Part shown: one piece after another, positions 23,236-30,815 of the stretch
Layout: each line of letters begins with the position of its first letter
Position numbering within the stretch: position 1 is the first letter of the stretch
From: a virus
Strand: one strand, 5' to 3'
Virus record (IMG/VR): IMGVR_UViG_3300034407_004293
Coordinates: 1-30,815 of that record
Length of the DNA: 30,815 nucleotides
The notes under the pieces: model-generated
Database searches by the model: none
The model's input: the letters and a program-made list of their open reading frames with translations, nothing else
What the model was told of the DNA's origin: nothing
Translations under genes and position numbers: made by a program

Positions 23236-25141
23236 TTTTAGCCTCCAACTGACTGATCAAATTCTTAATCTGATTCTTGGTCTCGAATAAAAGAGTTTCG
23301 TCCTTTTCGTACATCTCAGATACCCCAACCGCTAGCCTGTTTATATCTTGTGCCCCTTTAAATAGGTTCCTAGTTGCGCTTGAGGCAGTTTGTTGTCCAG
23401 CTTGTGCAGCATAACTTCTGCGCCTTGGACCCATTCCCTTCCTGCTGTCCATTGTTTCGGGGGTATAGAACTTTCCTTTAGCCCCTGGCGTAAGGTAGCC
23501 CTCGTCTCTCATACCGGGGGCTGCTAGTAGCGGACTCTCTTCTCCTGCTGGTTCTTCGGCAGCGGCTTCCTCACCGCCGGCTTCTTCTCCACCTAGCCCC
23601 AGGTCTTCGCCACCCATATCTTCTCCACCAGCTTCCTCACCACCAGCGGGAGCAGCAGCAGCGGCGGCGGTCGCTGCCTCACCTGCTGCTGTAGCGGCAG
23701 ACTCAATCACAGCGTCAAGTTTAGAGTCGTGATATCTTTCTTCAATAATTCTATCAATCTCTTGCTCATCAAGCTTGAAGATGTTTTTGTATACCCATCG
23801 CTTCGAGAAGAATCCTTCGGTTGCAGCGCCTGCGATATCAAATCTAGTTCTCATGTGTTCTAGTTCTTGAAGCTCAGCGATCTTAGATGGGTTATTAAGT
23901 GATAGCTTGAAAGATAAAAGATCATCACCTCTGTAACCTAGTGTGTAAAGGTGAACAACTGCCATCTTATGAAGTTCTGCGATAATAACTCTCTGAAGTC
24001 TTTGGATAGTTCTAGCAAATCGAATATCTTTTTGTGCCAAAGTGGCTTTGTCTTCCATACTGTCAGACTGTGCCAGATAAGCCTTTGGAATCTTGAGTGC
24101 TGAAAACAACTTATCTCTAAGATACTGCACGTCTTCAATTGCACTGGTGAACTGCCCACCAGCCAAAGTCTCGACCCTTGATGAGTTGCCGGCTCTAACA
24201 GGAATATAATAATCCTCATCAATGCTCATCGCATTGTAACGAAGATCCACCCTGCCAGTGTCAGCGTCAACAATTTGGTTACGCTTCATTTGAGTTCGTA
24301 CTTGCTCGATGTACTGCTCAACTTCTTGCGGTGGAATGTTGCCCACGTCAATATAAAAAACACGACGCTCTGGGGAGCGAACCACTCGGTAAGCCATCAT
24401 GGCATCTTCAATTAGAGTAAGTTGTCTCCAGATCCTTCTTGCTGGCTCCAGCACCGACGTTCCATACGGGGTATACATTTCATTCCCCAGGACTCTAAAG
24501 TGTGCAATCTGCCAGTTCTCGAAGGTAACCCCTGAAGGTGAGTTTTGTCCCCCACTCCAAAAGTACTGGATGTAATTAGGGTTGGTCGGGTCTGTGCCCT
24601 CGACTCTTTCACACTCTCTTAGTGGCAGCGGGACCACATTTGTAATACCAAGTTCCTCATCGATGTCAAGGTATAAAAAATAATCTCCATACTTACAAGT
24701 TGACCGAGCCCAGCCAAATAAGTTAAAATCAATATTCAACACACTATACAACAAAACGTTTATGATATGCTTGATCTCTTGGTTTTGACAGTCAACCCTG
24801 ACGATTGGAGAAATCTCTGAAGAGGTTGTGATCTCATCAGCGTACACATCTAGTGACGAGGCAATCTCTGGCATGTATTCCATTTGGTCAAAATCGGCAT
24901 ATCGGTATTCCCGATTCTGTTCGGAAAGTTGCTTGCTTTGAAGTGGTTCAAAGATATTATAGTATTCTTTTTTCTTGAACTCTTTACCTGTACTAGTAGT
25001 AAAAGTATAGTTCTTAATACTGGTTGATTTTAGACGCTTAACTTGTTGTTTATTATAATTAACAATGGGACCACTGAATAGTCTCGTCAATCTCTTAAAC
25101 AGGGTAGCTTGTTTATTTCTTGGGTTGCTGTTATCTGCCAT
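23216..25141 (-). CDS. Portal protein (gp20-like) with acidic low-complexity insert
   Basis: The 641-residue protein follows the large terminase, as expected for the portal. Gp20-like features include EYRYADFDQMEYMPEIASSL at about 82-101, an acidic wing segment with SEISPIVRVDC, the helix WRQLTLIEDAMMAYRVVRSP followed by ERRVFYIDVGNIPP, and LRDKLFSALKIPKAYLAQ. The portal ring is the DNA gate and head-tail connector. Unusually, residues about 480-536 are an Ala/Gly/Glu-rich tract (runs such as GGEEAGGEDMGGEDLGLGGE). T4 gp20 has 524 residues, so the extra length lies mostly there and after it. The ATG is three bases after the terminase TAA. Confidence 0.9.
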   Translation of the reverse strand: MADNSNPRNKQATLFKRLTRLFSGPIVNYNKQQVKRLKSTSIKNYTFTTSTGKEFKKKEYYNIFEPLQSKQLSEQNREYRYADFDQMEYMPEIASSLDVYADEITTSSEISPIVRVDCQNQEIKHIINVLLYSVLNIDFNLFGWARSTCKYGDYFLYLDIDEELGITNVVPLPLRECERVEGTDPTNPNYIQYFWSGGQNSPSGVTFENWQIAHFRVLGNEMYTPYGTSVLEPARRIWRQLTLIEDAMMAYRVVRSPERRVFYIDVGNIPPQEVEQYIEQVRTQMKRNQIVDADTGRVDLRYNAMSIDEDYYIPVRAGNSSRVETLAGGQFTSAIEDVQYLRDKLFSALKIPKAYLAQSDSMEDKATLAQKDIRFARTIQRLQRVIIAELHKMAVVHLYTLGYRGDDLLSFKLSLNNPSKIAELQELEHMRTRFDIAGAATEGFFSKRWVYKNIFKLDEQEIDRIIEERYHDSKLDAVIESAATAAGEAATAAAAAAPAGGEEAGGEDMGGEDLGLGGEEAGGEEAAAEEPAGEESPLLAAPGMRDEGYLTPGAKGKFYTPETMDSRKGMGPRRRSYAAQAGQQTASSATRNLFKGAQDINRLAVGVSEMYEKDETLLFETKNQIKNLISQLEAKNEDQAQ

Positions 25142-25144
25142 TTC

Positions 25145-26704
25145 TTATCCCTTGTAAATCCAAGGCAAGTAATTGCCTCTGGGGCTTGGCTGTTTTCTCT
25201 TATCCGAATACCCTGCCATACCCTTAATTCTAGTATCTAGTTTGCTACTGTCAGATCTCCACGCTGTAAACATGGCTTTTCTCTGCTCTACATCTCTTTG
25301 ATTAACTGTCAACGCCGTGTCCCTAATCCAACAAGCTATCGCCAAGGCAATAACCAAATCATCATTATAACCTCTCATCCCCTGCGGGCGACCATTGTGC
25401 CAAATGAAAGTTTTAATTTCATTGACCGTCCGCAGAGAGTTCAATGTAAGTAGTTTATTTCTGACGAACTCTTCAAGTTTTGATATGACAAGAGGTCGAG
25501 TTTTCATAGACATCGTAAAACCTGCTACCCCACCTCTTGCTTCAGCCGTAGATCGATCAACAAATTCATGTGTTGCTTTAAGGCTGTAGTAGATGTTATC
25601 ATATCCCATTTCTTCTATTTTGTTTAACACTCCATAGTCGTGATTATTTTCGATAACCAACAGTGCGTTATTATATTCACTAGCCATACTAACCAAAAGA
25701 GGGGCAAACATATCAGAGGTTACCTTCCCCTGATATTCTGCAACTTGTTCTAGAGTGTCTAGTCTAATAACCTGTGCAACACTAAAGTCACTACCATCGC
25801 CTCGTGCAACATCAGCGCACAAAAGATATTCCGCCCCCTCTTCTACTGGTTTCCAGATCCAATAGTTTCTATCAAAGCCAGTCCTGTGTTGTGGCTCGGA
25901 GCAGTTCTCTAACAATCTTTTTATATCATCGCCCGACACAACTGTATCACCGGATGCGTTAAAGTTGCATTCTAACTCTTGAGCTATTTCTCTTGCGGAC
26001 ATGTTTCTTGTTTCTTTTTCAAACCATTTTTCGTCTCTATCTGGGTGAACGGACCAGGGTAGCTTAATAGTAAAGAAATCGTTTTTATCTTCAATAGCCT
26101 CGCTGTAAGTTTTGTGAAACCAGTTACCAACACCATTAGGGGTTGATAGTGCAATACAGCGACCACCTGTTGATAGAGTAGGGTACAGACCTGCCCATAA
26201 TTCATCCATACCCTCAACAAAGGCTGCCTCATCAACGACTAAAAGAGACAGGGCTTCTGAACGACCAGCGTCGCCAGAAGTTGATGACGCCTTTACTTGG
26301 GAGCCATTGCTCAACTCAAATGATGTTCTGTTGTTGATGCTGATGTCTGCAATCTTCAACCAGGGCGGCAAATGTTTGTGAATAGATTTAATCTTCTTGA
26401 CTAAGTTCGTGGCTGTGCTTAGTTTTGTTGCAACAACTAAAACATTCTTTTCACGCTGAAACAACATCAACCAACAAACATAAGCTGCGACTGTAGTCGA
26501 AATGCCTAACTGCCTAGCTTTCAAGATGACGCTAAACCTGTGCTGTGTAAAATCTTTTAGTGCCTGTTTTTGAAAGTCATATAAATCAAAAGGGATCAAG
26601 CCCCTCATGGGCTCCGAGATTCTTGCGTAGGTATTAGTAAAGTAAACAGGGTCTCGTCCGCAACGAACAATCTCCTGCATTATCTCCTTTTTTGTGAGAG
26701 ACAT
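25145..26704 (-). CDS. Terminase large subunit (gp17-like)
   Basis: The 519-residue packaging motor has an N-terminal ATPase and a C-terminal nuclease. It shows the adenine-binding FDLYDFQKQAL region (38-49), Walker A-like KARQLGIST (62-70), Walker B LLVVDEAAF (154-162) with the catalytic Glu, and coupling motif ALSTPNG (185-191). The RNase H-like nuclease begins at about 295 with LLCADVARGDGSDFS (Asp298), followed by LLVIENNHDYG (Glu352) and YNDDLVIALAIA (Asp448/449). Length is slightly below T4 gp17 (610). The ATG directly abuts the TAA of the upstream gene. All key motifs appear intact. Confidence 0.95.
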   Translation of the reverse strand: MSLTKKEIMQEIVRCGRDPVYFTNTYARISEPMRGLIPFDLYDFQKQALKDFTQHRFSVILKARQLGISTTVAAYVCWLMLFQREKNVLVVATKLSTATNLVKKIKSIHKHLPPWLKIADISINNRTSFELSNGSQVKASSTSGDAGRSEALSLLVVDEAAFVEGMDELWAGLYPTLSTGGRCIALSTPNGVGNWFHKTYSEAIEDKNDFFTIKLPWSVHPDRDEKWFEKETRNMSAREIAQELECNFNASGDTVVSGDDIKRLLENCSEPQHRTGFDRNYWIWKPVEEGAEYLLCADVARGDGSDFSVAQVIRLDTLEQVAEYQGKVTSDMFAPLLVSMASEYNNALLVIENNHDYGVLNKIEEMGYDNIYYSLKATHEFVDRSTAEARGGVAGFTMSMKTRPLVISKLEEFVRNKLLTLNSLRTVNEIKTFIWHNGRPQGMRGYNDDLVIALAIACWIRDTALTVNQRDVEQRKAMFTAWRSDSSKLDTRIKGMAGYSDKRKQPSPRGNYLPWIYKG

Positions 26705-27259
26705 TTACGCTTCTGGCGTATCAGGATTCTTCTTCGATTTGTCGTTTGGTGGTCTTTTGTCAGACGAAAGCTCTAAGAACTTCTTGAAATTATCGTCAAG
26801 CCTGTCTTTATCTGATTTTTGACCGATAGGATCGACTCCCTCTACGCCTCCAATCTTGTATGCTTTCTGCGCCTGAATCCAAGTTCTGACACGAGAAATA
26901 CTTTGTGCATCAACTTTAGCTTCATCGATAGGAGATAAAGATACAGACCCGTTTCCAAGTCGTCTATACTCTTTTTTAAGATACTTTAAAATATCTGCGA
27001 AGCGTGCCTCAACCTCATTAACAAGCTTGTTGGGTGGGTGCATATCTTTCATACTCATCTCTGAGTGATAAGAAACAATCATTTGGTCTGCGGCGAATCT
27101 AATCTTAAATCCATCAAGGGACGCTTTGTCGTAGACACCTCTGCCACTTTCCCGCTTTAGACCTAGTTCCAACGGATCACCGTTCTCATCTAGAGCACCA
27201 TCATATGCGTTTGCCGCTGCTTGAGCCAGACCTTTTACAACATCATTAATATTTGCCAT
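26705..27259 (-). CDS. Unknown protein before the large terminase
   Basis: The 184-residue protein has an N-terminal small-residue helix (DVVKGLAQAAANAYDGAL), a central mixed segment (FKIRFAADQMIVSYHSEM, then VEARFADILKYLKKEYRR) and a Lys/Pro/Asp-rich disordered tail from about 160. Its stop abuts the terminase start. Position makes a small terminase subunit possible, but I see no helix-turn-helix or clear coiled coil, and a structural protein is equally possible. The ATG has AGAGGAG about 11 bases upstream and overlaps the zinc-ribbon gene by 14 bases. Confidence 0.6.
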   Translation of the reverse strand: MANINDVVKGLAQAAANAYDGALDENGDPLELGLKRESGRGVYDKASLDGFKIRFAADQMIVSYHSEMSMKDMHPPNKLVNEVEARFADILKYLKKEYRRLGNGSVSLSPIDEAKVDAQSISRVRTWIQAQKAYKIGGVEGVDPIGQKSDKDRLDDNFKKFLELSSDKRPPNDKSKKNPDTPEA

Positions 27260-27674
27260 GCTGTTTCTTTCTCCTCTTTAATGCGATTTCTACTCGCTCT
27301 TCATCAGGTCGCCATCCGTCTTGCCATCTTTCCTCACGGTCGTGAACAAATTCGTAATAGCATTCTTGACAACATTTAAACCTATTCATATATAGGTCGT
27401 CTTTCATAGAAAATGAATATGTTTTACATACGGGACAAGTCCTATCATATTTTCTTTTGCTAGCTTTTTTTGAAATGAGAATCCCATCAACATCTACTTT
27501 GTCCTGATCGGACTCTCCTTTGGTAAGGGTGGCGTTTTTAAGTTGTGCTAAGTATTCTTTTTCTTTTTGCTCATCCCATTCAGATCTAAAGTCTTGCACT
27601 GTCTGTTTGCCATACTTTTCAGCAATAGCCTTTTCTACTGATGCGACATATTCCCAATCAAGTTTCTTGTTCAC
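27246..27674 (-). CDS. Zinc-ribbon protein of unknown function
   Basis: The 142-residue protein has a charged helical N-terminal half (about 1-55, starting LDWEYVASVEKAIAEKYG) and a four-cysteine ribbon: Cys80-x2-Cys83 (TCPVCKTYSFS) and Cys102-x2-Cys105 (CCQEC). A very basic C-terminus (ALKRRKKQHGK) follows. A ribbon plus a basic tail suggests nucleic-acid or protein binding. The start is GTG overlapping the upstream TGA (GTGA), with little SD, so translation is probably coupled. Similar small zinc-ribbon proteins occur near terminase genes in uncultured marine phages, as far as I recall; function unknown. Confidence 0.6.
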   Translation of the reverse strand: MNKKLDWEYVASVEKAIAEKYGKQTVQDFRSEWDEQKEKEYLAQLKNATLTKGESDQDKVDVDGILISKKASKRKYDRTCPVCKTYSFSMKDDLYMNRFKCCQECYYEFVHDREERWQDGWRPDEERVEIALKRRKKQHGKY

Positions 27675-28051
27675 TGTGGATACACCGCATGTACAATACC
27701 AATAGAAACACCAACTCCCACTGCTAGCCCAGTAAACAAGCCAACTACACCCCTGTTCCTGTCAAACCAAGAGTTATTTTTTCTAAGTTGTTGTTCCAGT
27801 TTAGATATGGATAATTTGTATGTCTCTTGCATCTGGGTGCAAACCTTTTTATCCACTTGACACTCAGCCATCTGAGCGTTATTATCAATTTTTTTCTGGA
27901 GCATATTACGAAAGTCTTCTTCGCTCATCAGTATGCCAACATAGCTACTACCATCCTGCTCAACAACCGCTGGGCGAGGCTTGAATTTTACAACCTCTGC
28001 CGCAGCGGCGTTGAATGAAAATAATAGTGCAAGTACAACCGTTGTTTTCAT
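27671..28051 (-). CDS. Exported, C-terminally anchored small protein (possible lysis or envelope factor)
   Basis: The 126 residues start with a Sec-type signal peptide (about 1-19, ending NAAAA) with no lipobox Cys. A periplasmic part follows, helical from about 45 to 95 (coiled coil near 78-92) with two Cys at about 64 and 71, and then one C-terminal membrane helix (about 102-122, VVGLFTGLAVGVGVSIGIVH). This predicts a protein anchored in the inner membrane with a periplasmic coil. Unimolecular spanins have a C-terminal anchor but a lipobox at the N-terminus, which is missing here. It lies one base after the tubulin-like gene. Confidence 0.6.
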   Translation of the reverse strand: MKTTVVLALLFSFNAAAAEVVKFKPRPAVVEQDGSSYVGILMSEEDFRNMLQKKIDNNAQMAECQVDKKVCTQMQETYKLSISKLEQQLRKNNSWFDRNRGVVGLFTGLAVGVGVSIGIVHAVYPQ

Positions 28052-28052
28052 T

Positions 28053-29195
28053 TTACTTTAGGAACTTTTTCAAACCCTCAATACGTTTGCCAGGTCTCTT
28101 AAGTCCACTTACCAAAGTGTAGGTGACGAGCTTGTCTCTCTTGGCGTCTTCATAAATACCACGATGAACAATCGCACCACCAGTCAAAGCTGCCAAGGTA
28201 TCAAAGCCAAACTCGATGTTGTCCATTAGACCTACTGTTTCTTCAAAGATCACTTCCCCGCCCACAACAATACAGGCAGCACCTGAAGCGGTGGTTAGGT
28301 CAAACCCCTCGGCAAGAAGAGTTTTCTCTAGATTCTTCTTAAGGGCGGTCGATACAGCAGTTTCATTCTCCGGCTCTTTGACTGTGGTTACACCCATAAT
28401 CATACAACCTGGCTGCTTCATAATACTGTCGTAGTCTGTGGCATCAAAGGTTGTGTACTCAGAGTCCTTGTTTGCCAATACGTTGAACACATGAAACAAA
28501 CCAGCGACCGTGTTATTAATGGTCCTCCAGAACTTTTTAACTGTGAGCTTAGGATAAAGCTTTTTAATCTTTTCGTTGTCCACCATAATAAGTGGAGCGA
28601 TCTTTCCTTCCTCTGCGAGCCCGCAAAGTTGAGTGATGCGATTGTGAGCATTCTCTGCAACCGTTGGTGATGCGGATTCTCCAGCCGTTGGGAGTGAGGC
28701 AACCACACCAACACGCTCATCAACGTTCTCAACGCCGATGTAGGTGAAGTACTTCTTGGCTACTTTGATAAGGGTGTTAACTGTGCCGCCACCTGAGCCG
28801 CCAGAAACACCTAGGCAAATCAAGATGCGATCAACATTGTTCCCAAAGATCTCACGGAACTTATTAAATACCTCTTGCTCCTTGCGCTCAATAGCCGCCT
28901 CAGCTTTGGCTTGGTCTTTACCTGCACCTTGCTCGCCATGCTCATCGACTAAGAACTTTTGGTTCTCTGGTAAATCAAGTCCGTTTAGATCTGACTTTGC
29001 CGTGTTTACCGCAACAGTCTTTGTGTAGCCCATATCATAAAAGGCTTTAGCCATACGACCACCGCCTTGACCTGCGCCAACAATTGCATACACTAAAGCA
29101 CCACCTGATTTATCCTCAACAGACTCTTCCTCTTCGTTTAGTTCAGGATCATAGTCCTCGATATCTAACTCAGGAATATCTAAATCAATAGTCAT
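28053..29195 (-). CDS. FtsZ/tubulin-superfamily GTPase (phage tubulin)
   Basis: The 380-residue protein has the tubulin/FtsZ GTP-binding loops in order: T1 VGAGQGGGRMAK (39-50), T2 NTAKSD (64-69), T3 GEQGAGKD (87-94), T4 GVSGGSGGGT (129-138), T5 PTAGES (169-174), T6 VDNEKI (205-210), and a T7 region TTFDATDYDSIM (248-259) keeping two Asp (251, 254) at the catalytic positions. The T4 signature GGGTGTG is altered to SGGSGGG, and the T7 Asn is replaced. An acidic ~30-residue N-terminal extension precedes the fold, and the C-terminus is short and basic, unlike the acidic tail of PhuZ. It probably forms GTP-dependent filaments. The start is ATG with AGAGGAG six bases upstream; it overlaps the basic-protein gene as ATGA. 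Confidence 0.85.
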   Translation of the reverse strand: MTIDLDIPELDIEDYDPELNEEEESVEDKSGGALVYAIVGAGQGGGRMAKAFYDMGYTKTVAVNTAKSDLNGLDLPENQKFLVDEHGEQGAGKDQAKAEAAIERKEQEVFNKFREIFGNNVDRILICLGVSGGSGGGTVNTLIKVAKKYFTYIGVENVDERVGVVASLPTAGESASPTVAENAHNRITQLCGLAEEGKIAPLIMVDNEKIKKLYPKLTVKKFWRTINNTVAGLFHVFNVLANKDSEYTTFDATDYDSIMKQPGCMIMGVTTVKEPENETAVSTALKKNLEKTLLAEGFDLTTASGAACIVVGGEVIFEETVGLMDNIEFGFDTLAALTGGAIVHRGIYEDAKRDKLVTYTLVSGLKRPGKRIEGLKKFLK

Positions 29196-29410
29196 TTGGT
29201 TCTCCTCTTTTTTGGGGCTGCTTTCGCCCTCTTTGTTTTTGTTTTTTTTTGCACAGGCTCAGTCTCTTTAATCACCTGTGTTCTTTTCTGAGATTGTTTA
29301 AGTGCCCTGATAGCATCAGCCTTTTTAGCTTCTTCAGCCTCAAGGCTTTGTTGTTTTTGTTGCTCCAGTGCAATCGCAACTCTTTGCTTTCTTCTTTTCG
29401 GTGCTGGCAT
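29192..29410 (-). CDS. Very basic Lys/Arg-rich small protein
   Basis: The 72-residue protein is about one third Lys plus Arg, with an Ala/Gln/Glu helix in the middle (about 13-40) and a histone-tail-like C-terminus (KKTKTKRAKAAPKKRRTK). It probably binds nucleic acid or an acidic partner. The ATG has GGAG seven bases upstream, and its TGA overlaps the ATG of the tubulin-like gene, so the two are translationally coupled. The acidic N-terminus of the tubulin is an obvious but untested partner. No family is recognised. Confidence 0.6.
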   Translation of the reverse strand: MPAPKRRKQRVAIALEQQKQQSLEAEEAKKADAIRALKQSQKRTQVIKETEPVQKKTKTKRAKAAPKKRRTK

Positions 29411-29422
29411 AATCTATCTCCA

Positions 29423-29737
29423 TCAAATGTCTAACTCTTCGTGAAGTCTAATAAGTGCGTTTAGTCTGTCTTCTCGGTTGTCTATTTTCTTTGTATCTTC
29501 TAGACGACTCTCGAATACCTTCTTAACAGCCCCTATCTTATCCTTCTCTAAGTCAGCCCTTAACTTACTTTCTTTAGCATGGATCTTTACTTGTGTTAAG
29601 ACATCATCAACAACAGGTTGGTTTTTTTCCGCCGGCTTAACCAAGCGATACACATAATAGACAATCGCAACGATCAGCAAAGCTGCCGCTACAGTTGACC
29701 AAAAGTATTGTTTTACTTTAAGCTTTAACCAATTCAT
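29423..29737 (-). CDS. Inner-membrane-anchored coiled-coil protein (i-spanin-like)
   Basis: The 104-residue protein has one N-terminal membrane helix (about 13-33, FWSTVAAALLIVAIVYYVYR) preceded by basic residues, then a charged helix with coiled-coil character to the end (about 45-102). This N-in topology and coil match i-spanins, which pair with an outer-membrane lipoprotein to fuse envelopes at lysis. No partner o-spanin is visible. It overlaps the holin-like gene by four bases (ATGA), supporting a lysis unit. A membrane tether unrelated to lysis is possible. Confidence 0.5.
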   Translation of the reverse strand: MNWLKLKVKQYFWSTVAAALLIVAIVYYVYRLVKPAEKNQPVVDDVLTQVKIHAKESKLRADLEKDKIGAVKKVFESRLEDTKKIDNREDRLNALIRLHEELDI

Positions 29738-29919
29738 TTACCATGCTTCCACTTGGATGCAATATCTGCTGCGCCTTGAAGCCCAATATAGGCTAGCGAA
29801 ACAGCAACCCACTGATCACCAGTAAGCATACCAAGTGGCAACAATACAGTAGATGTGCCCCAAACAATTAACTTTCTTGATGCCCATTTGCCGAGCAGTT
29901 TATCAAGTTTACCCGCCAT
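29734..29919 (-). CDS. Holin-like small membrane protein
   Basis: The 61-residue protein has a basic N-terminus (AGKLDKLLGKWASRK) followed by two hydrophobic segments (about 17-33 and 36-52) separated by a GDQ turn, and a charged tail (SKWKHGK). Size and topology fit a class II-like holin of the kind ending in QGAADIA..WK. Holins permeabilise the inner membrane to time lysis. The ATG overlaps the TAA of the upstream gene (TAATG), and an i-spanin-like gene overlaps its end. There is no endolysin in the window, so the role is inferred. Confidence 0.5.
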   Translation of the reverse strand: MAGKLDKLLGKWASRKLIVWGTSTVLLPLGMLTGDQWVAVSLAYIGLQGAADIASKWKHGK

Positions 29920-30815
29920 TATTTTTCCTCAAGTGCAAACGGTGCCTTGGGTTTATTCCAGTCAATCTCGCCTTGTGCCAAAGCTTTGGCAGCAATCTTG
30001 TCTGCACCTTTGACTCTATCTGGGTCAATCACAGGCATGTCAACTCTATCAGGAGCGCCGGCTGGTAGCTTAAAAGAAATTTGACCAAGATTATCTACCA
30101 TCTTCTTGATGGCGGCATCGACCGCTGCATCACCTTTTTGTCCTGTAAACTTCTCTAAGGCTTGCATCACATCTACAGCCTTCAAAAACTTGTTACCTTC
30201 TCTAGCCAACTTACTTAGTTCAGCACGAATTGGACCTTCTTTGAATTGGTCAAAACCACCAGTGCCCTCTTTACCTTGCATAATACCCAACTTACCAACA
30301 GTAATGGCATTAAGCAATCTGATTAAGTCGGTGCCTGGGAAATCTACCAAATATCCCCCAACCTCCTTAGAGGGGTCAACCATGCTTGTTGCTACCCATC
30401 TGTGGTGTCCGTCCATAATGTGATTATCGTTACTAATAAATGCGCCCAAGTTACCACCAGTCTCCATCTTGCCTGCCAACATGGAAATAGCCATCCCCAT
30501 CGCCTTACCAATATTCATACTTGACTGCGATGGTTTAAGTTGAGATACTGGGAAGGTAGCATTTGGTGTCACATCAATCACGTCATCTTTTGGATCTCCA
30601 TCCTGCCTACCCTTAGTCACATTTTGTTTGGCATCGCTCGCATCAGCGGCAACGTCCGATAGCTTAAGAGGGAACTCTTCTGGGTCCACTTTCTCGTTGA
30701 GCAATACTTTTTTAACTGCCCGAGTAACGGACTCTCTTAATTTTTGTTTTCTTTTGGATTTTAAAACTTGTTCTTTAATAATTCTAGCAAGTCTTTGCTT
30801 GTTAATCTTTTTCAT
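29919..30815 (-). CDS. ParB/Srx-motif protein of unknown role
   Basis: The 298-residue protein has a very basic helical N-terminus (1-42) in two parts, resembling the N-terminal helix of the possible core protein at 20450-20848, then a polar linker. A domain with FPVSQLKPSQ (88-97), GAFISNDNHIMDGHHRWVAT (124-143) follows. DGHHRW is the phosphate-binding signature of the ParB/sulfiredoxin fold, seen in ParB CTPases, nucleases and kinases. Residues about 150-298 are helical and unassigned; I see no helix-turn-helix. The ATG is the last three bases of the window, so upstream signals are not visible. Function could be DNA binding, nuclease or a packaged head protein. Confidence 0.65.
   Translation of the reverse strand: MKKINKQRLARIIKEQVLKSKRKQKLRESVTRAVKKVLLNEKVDPEEFPLKLSDVAADASDAKQNVTKGRQDGDPKDDVIDVTPNATFPVSQLKPSQSSMNIGKAMGMAISMLAGKMETGGNLGAFISNDNHIMDGHHRWVATSMVDPSKEVGGYLVDFPGTDLIRLLNAITVGKLGIMQGKEGTGGFDQFKEGPIRAELSKLAREGNKFLKAVDVMQALEKFTGQKGDAAVDAAIKKMVDNLGQISFKLPAGAPDRVDMPVIDPDRVKGADKIAAKALAQGEIDWNKPKAPFALEEK

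Noticed and set aside
1-30815. tRNA genes, CRISPR arrays, insertion sequences, integrase or attachment sites
   Set aside because: Gaps are too short for tRNAs, no spaced repeats or transposase and integrase motifs were seen, and no duplicated ends suggest att sites.

Overview
The window reads as one contiguous piece of a tailed, contractile-tail bacteriophage (a myovirus, class Caudoviricetes) with a T4-type head and tail plan but only distant similarity to T4. Every gene I can support lies on the minus strand. Genes are packed tightly, with ATGA, TAATG and TGATG junctions, adjacent stop/start codons and mostly clear Shine-Dalgarno (SD) sequences. There are no tRNAs, CRISPR arrays, insertion sequences or plus-strand genes that I can support. 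The host cannot be named from this sequence. The gene mix (family A DNA polymerase, phage-borne ribosomal protein bS21, FtsZ/tubulin-like GTPase) resembles marine T4-related phages, but that is an inference.

In the direction of transcription (high to low coordinates) there are four regions. (1) 30815-26705 is an accessory block: a ParB/Srx-motif protein, a holin-like small membrane protein, a membrane-anchored coiled-coil protein, a very basic 72-residue protein, an FtsZ/tubulin-superfamily GTPase, an exported tail-anchored protein, a zinc-ribbon protein and an unknown protein just before the terminase. (2) 26704-16292 is the packaging and head module: large terminase, portal, two conserved head-region proteins, a small membrane protein, gp21-like prohead protease, a possible core protein, a bS21 homologue, two small probable virion proteins, acidic scaffold and gp23-like major capsid protein, closed by a terminator. 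(3) 16156-1122 is the neck and tail: three neck/tail-completion candidates, an unusually long sheath, the tube, a gp26-like tail chaperone with an apparent programmed frameshift, a second terminator, the tape measure, a tube-initiator-like protein, a LysM baseplate protein, a large hub-like protein and an unknown structural candidate. (4) 1110-1 encodes a small family A DNA polymerase lacking an exonuclease domain and stopping just after motif C.

The regulatory layout appears coherent. Most gaps longer than 40 bases upstream of late genes carry a recurring AACTAKWTACT-like element 22-58 bases before the start codon, and in several cases a small hairpin follows it directly. Two copies also share GGGAGTTT exactly 10 bases upstream. 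With the two terminators this suggests separate late units: scaffold-capsid, neck, sheath, tube, chaperone and tape measure-baseplate. The most interesting points are the divergent phage tubulin next to a ParB-like protein, bS21 inside the head operon, the U7 frameshift site with prfB-like geometry, and this candidate late promoter.
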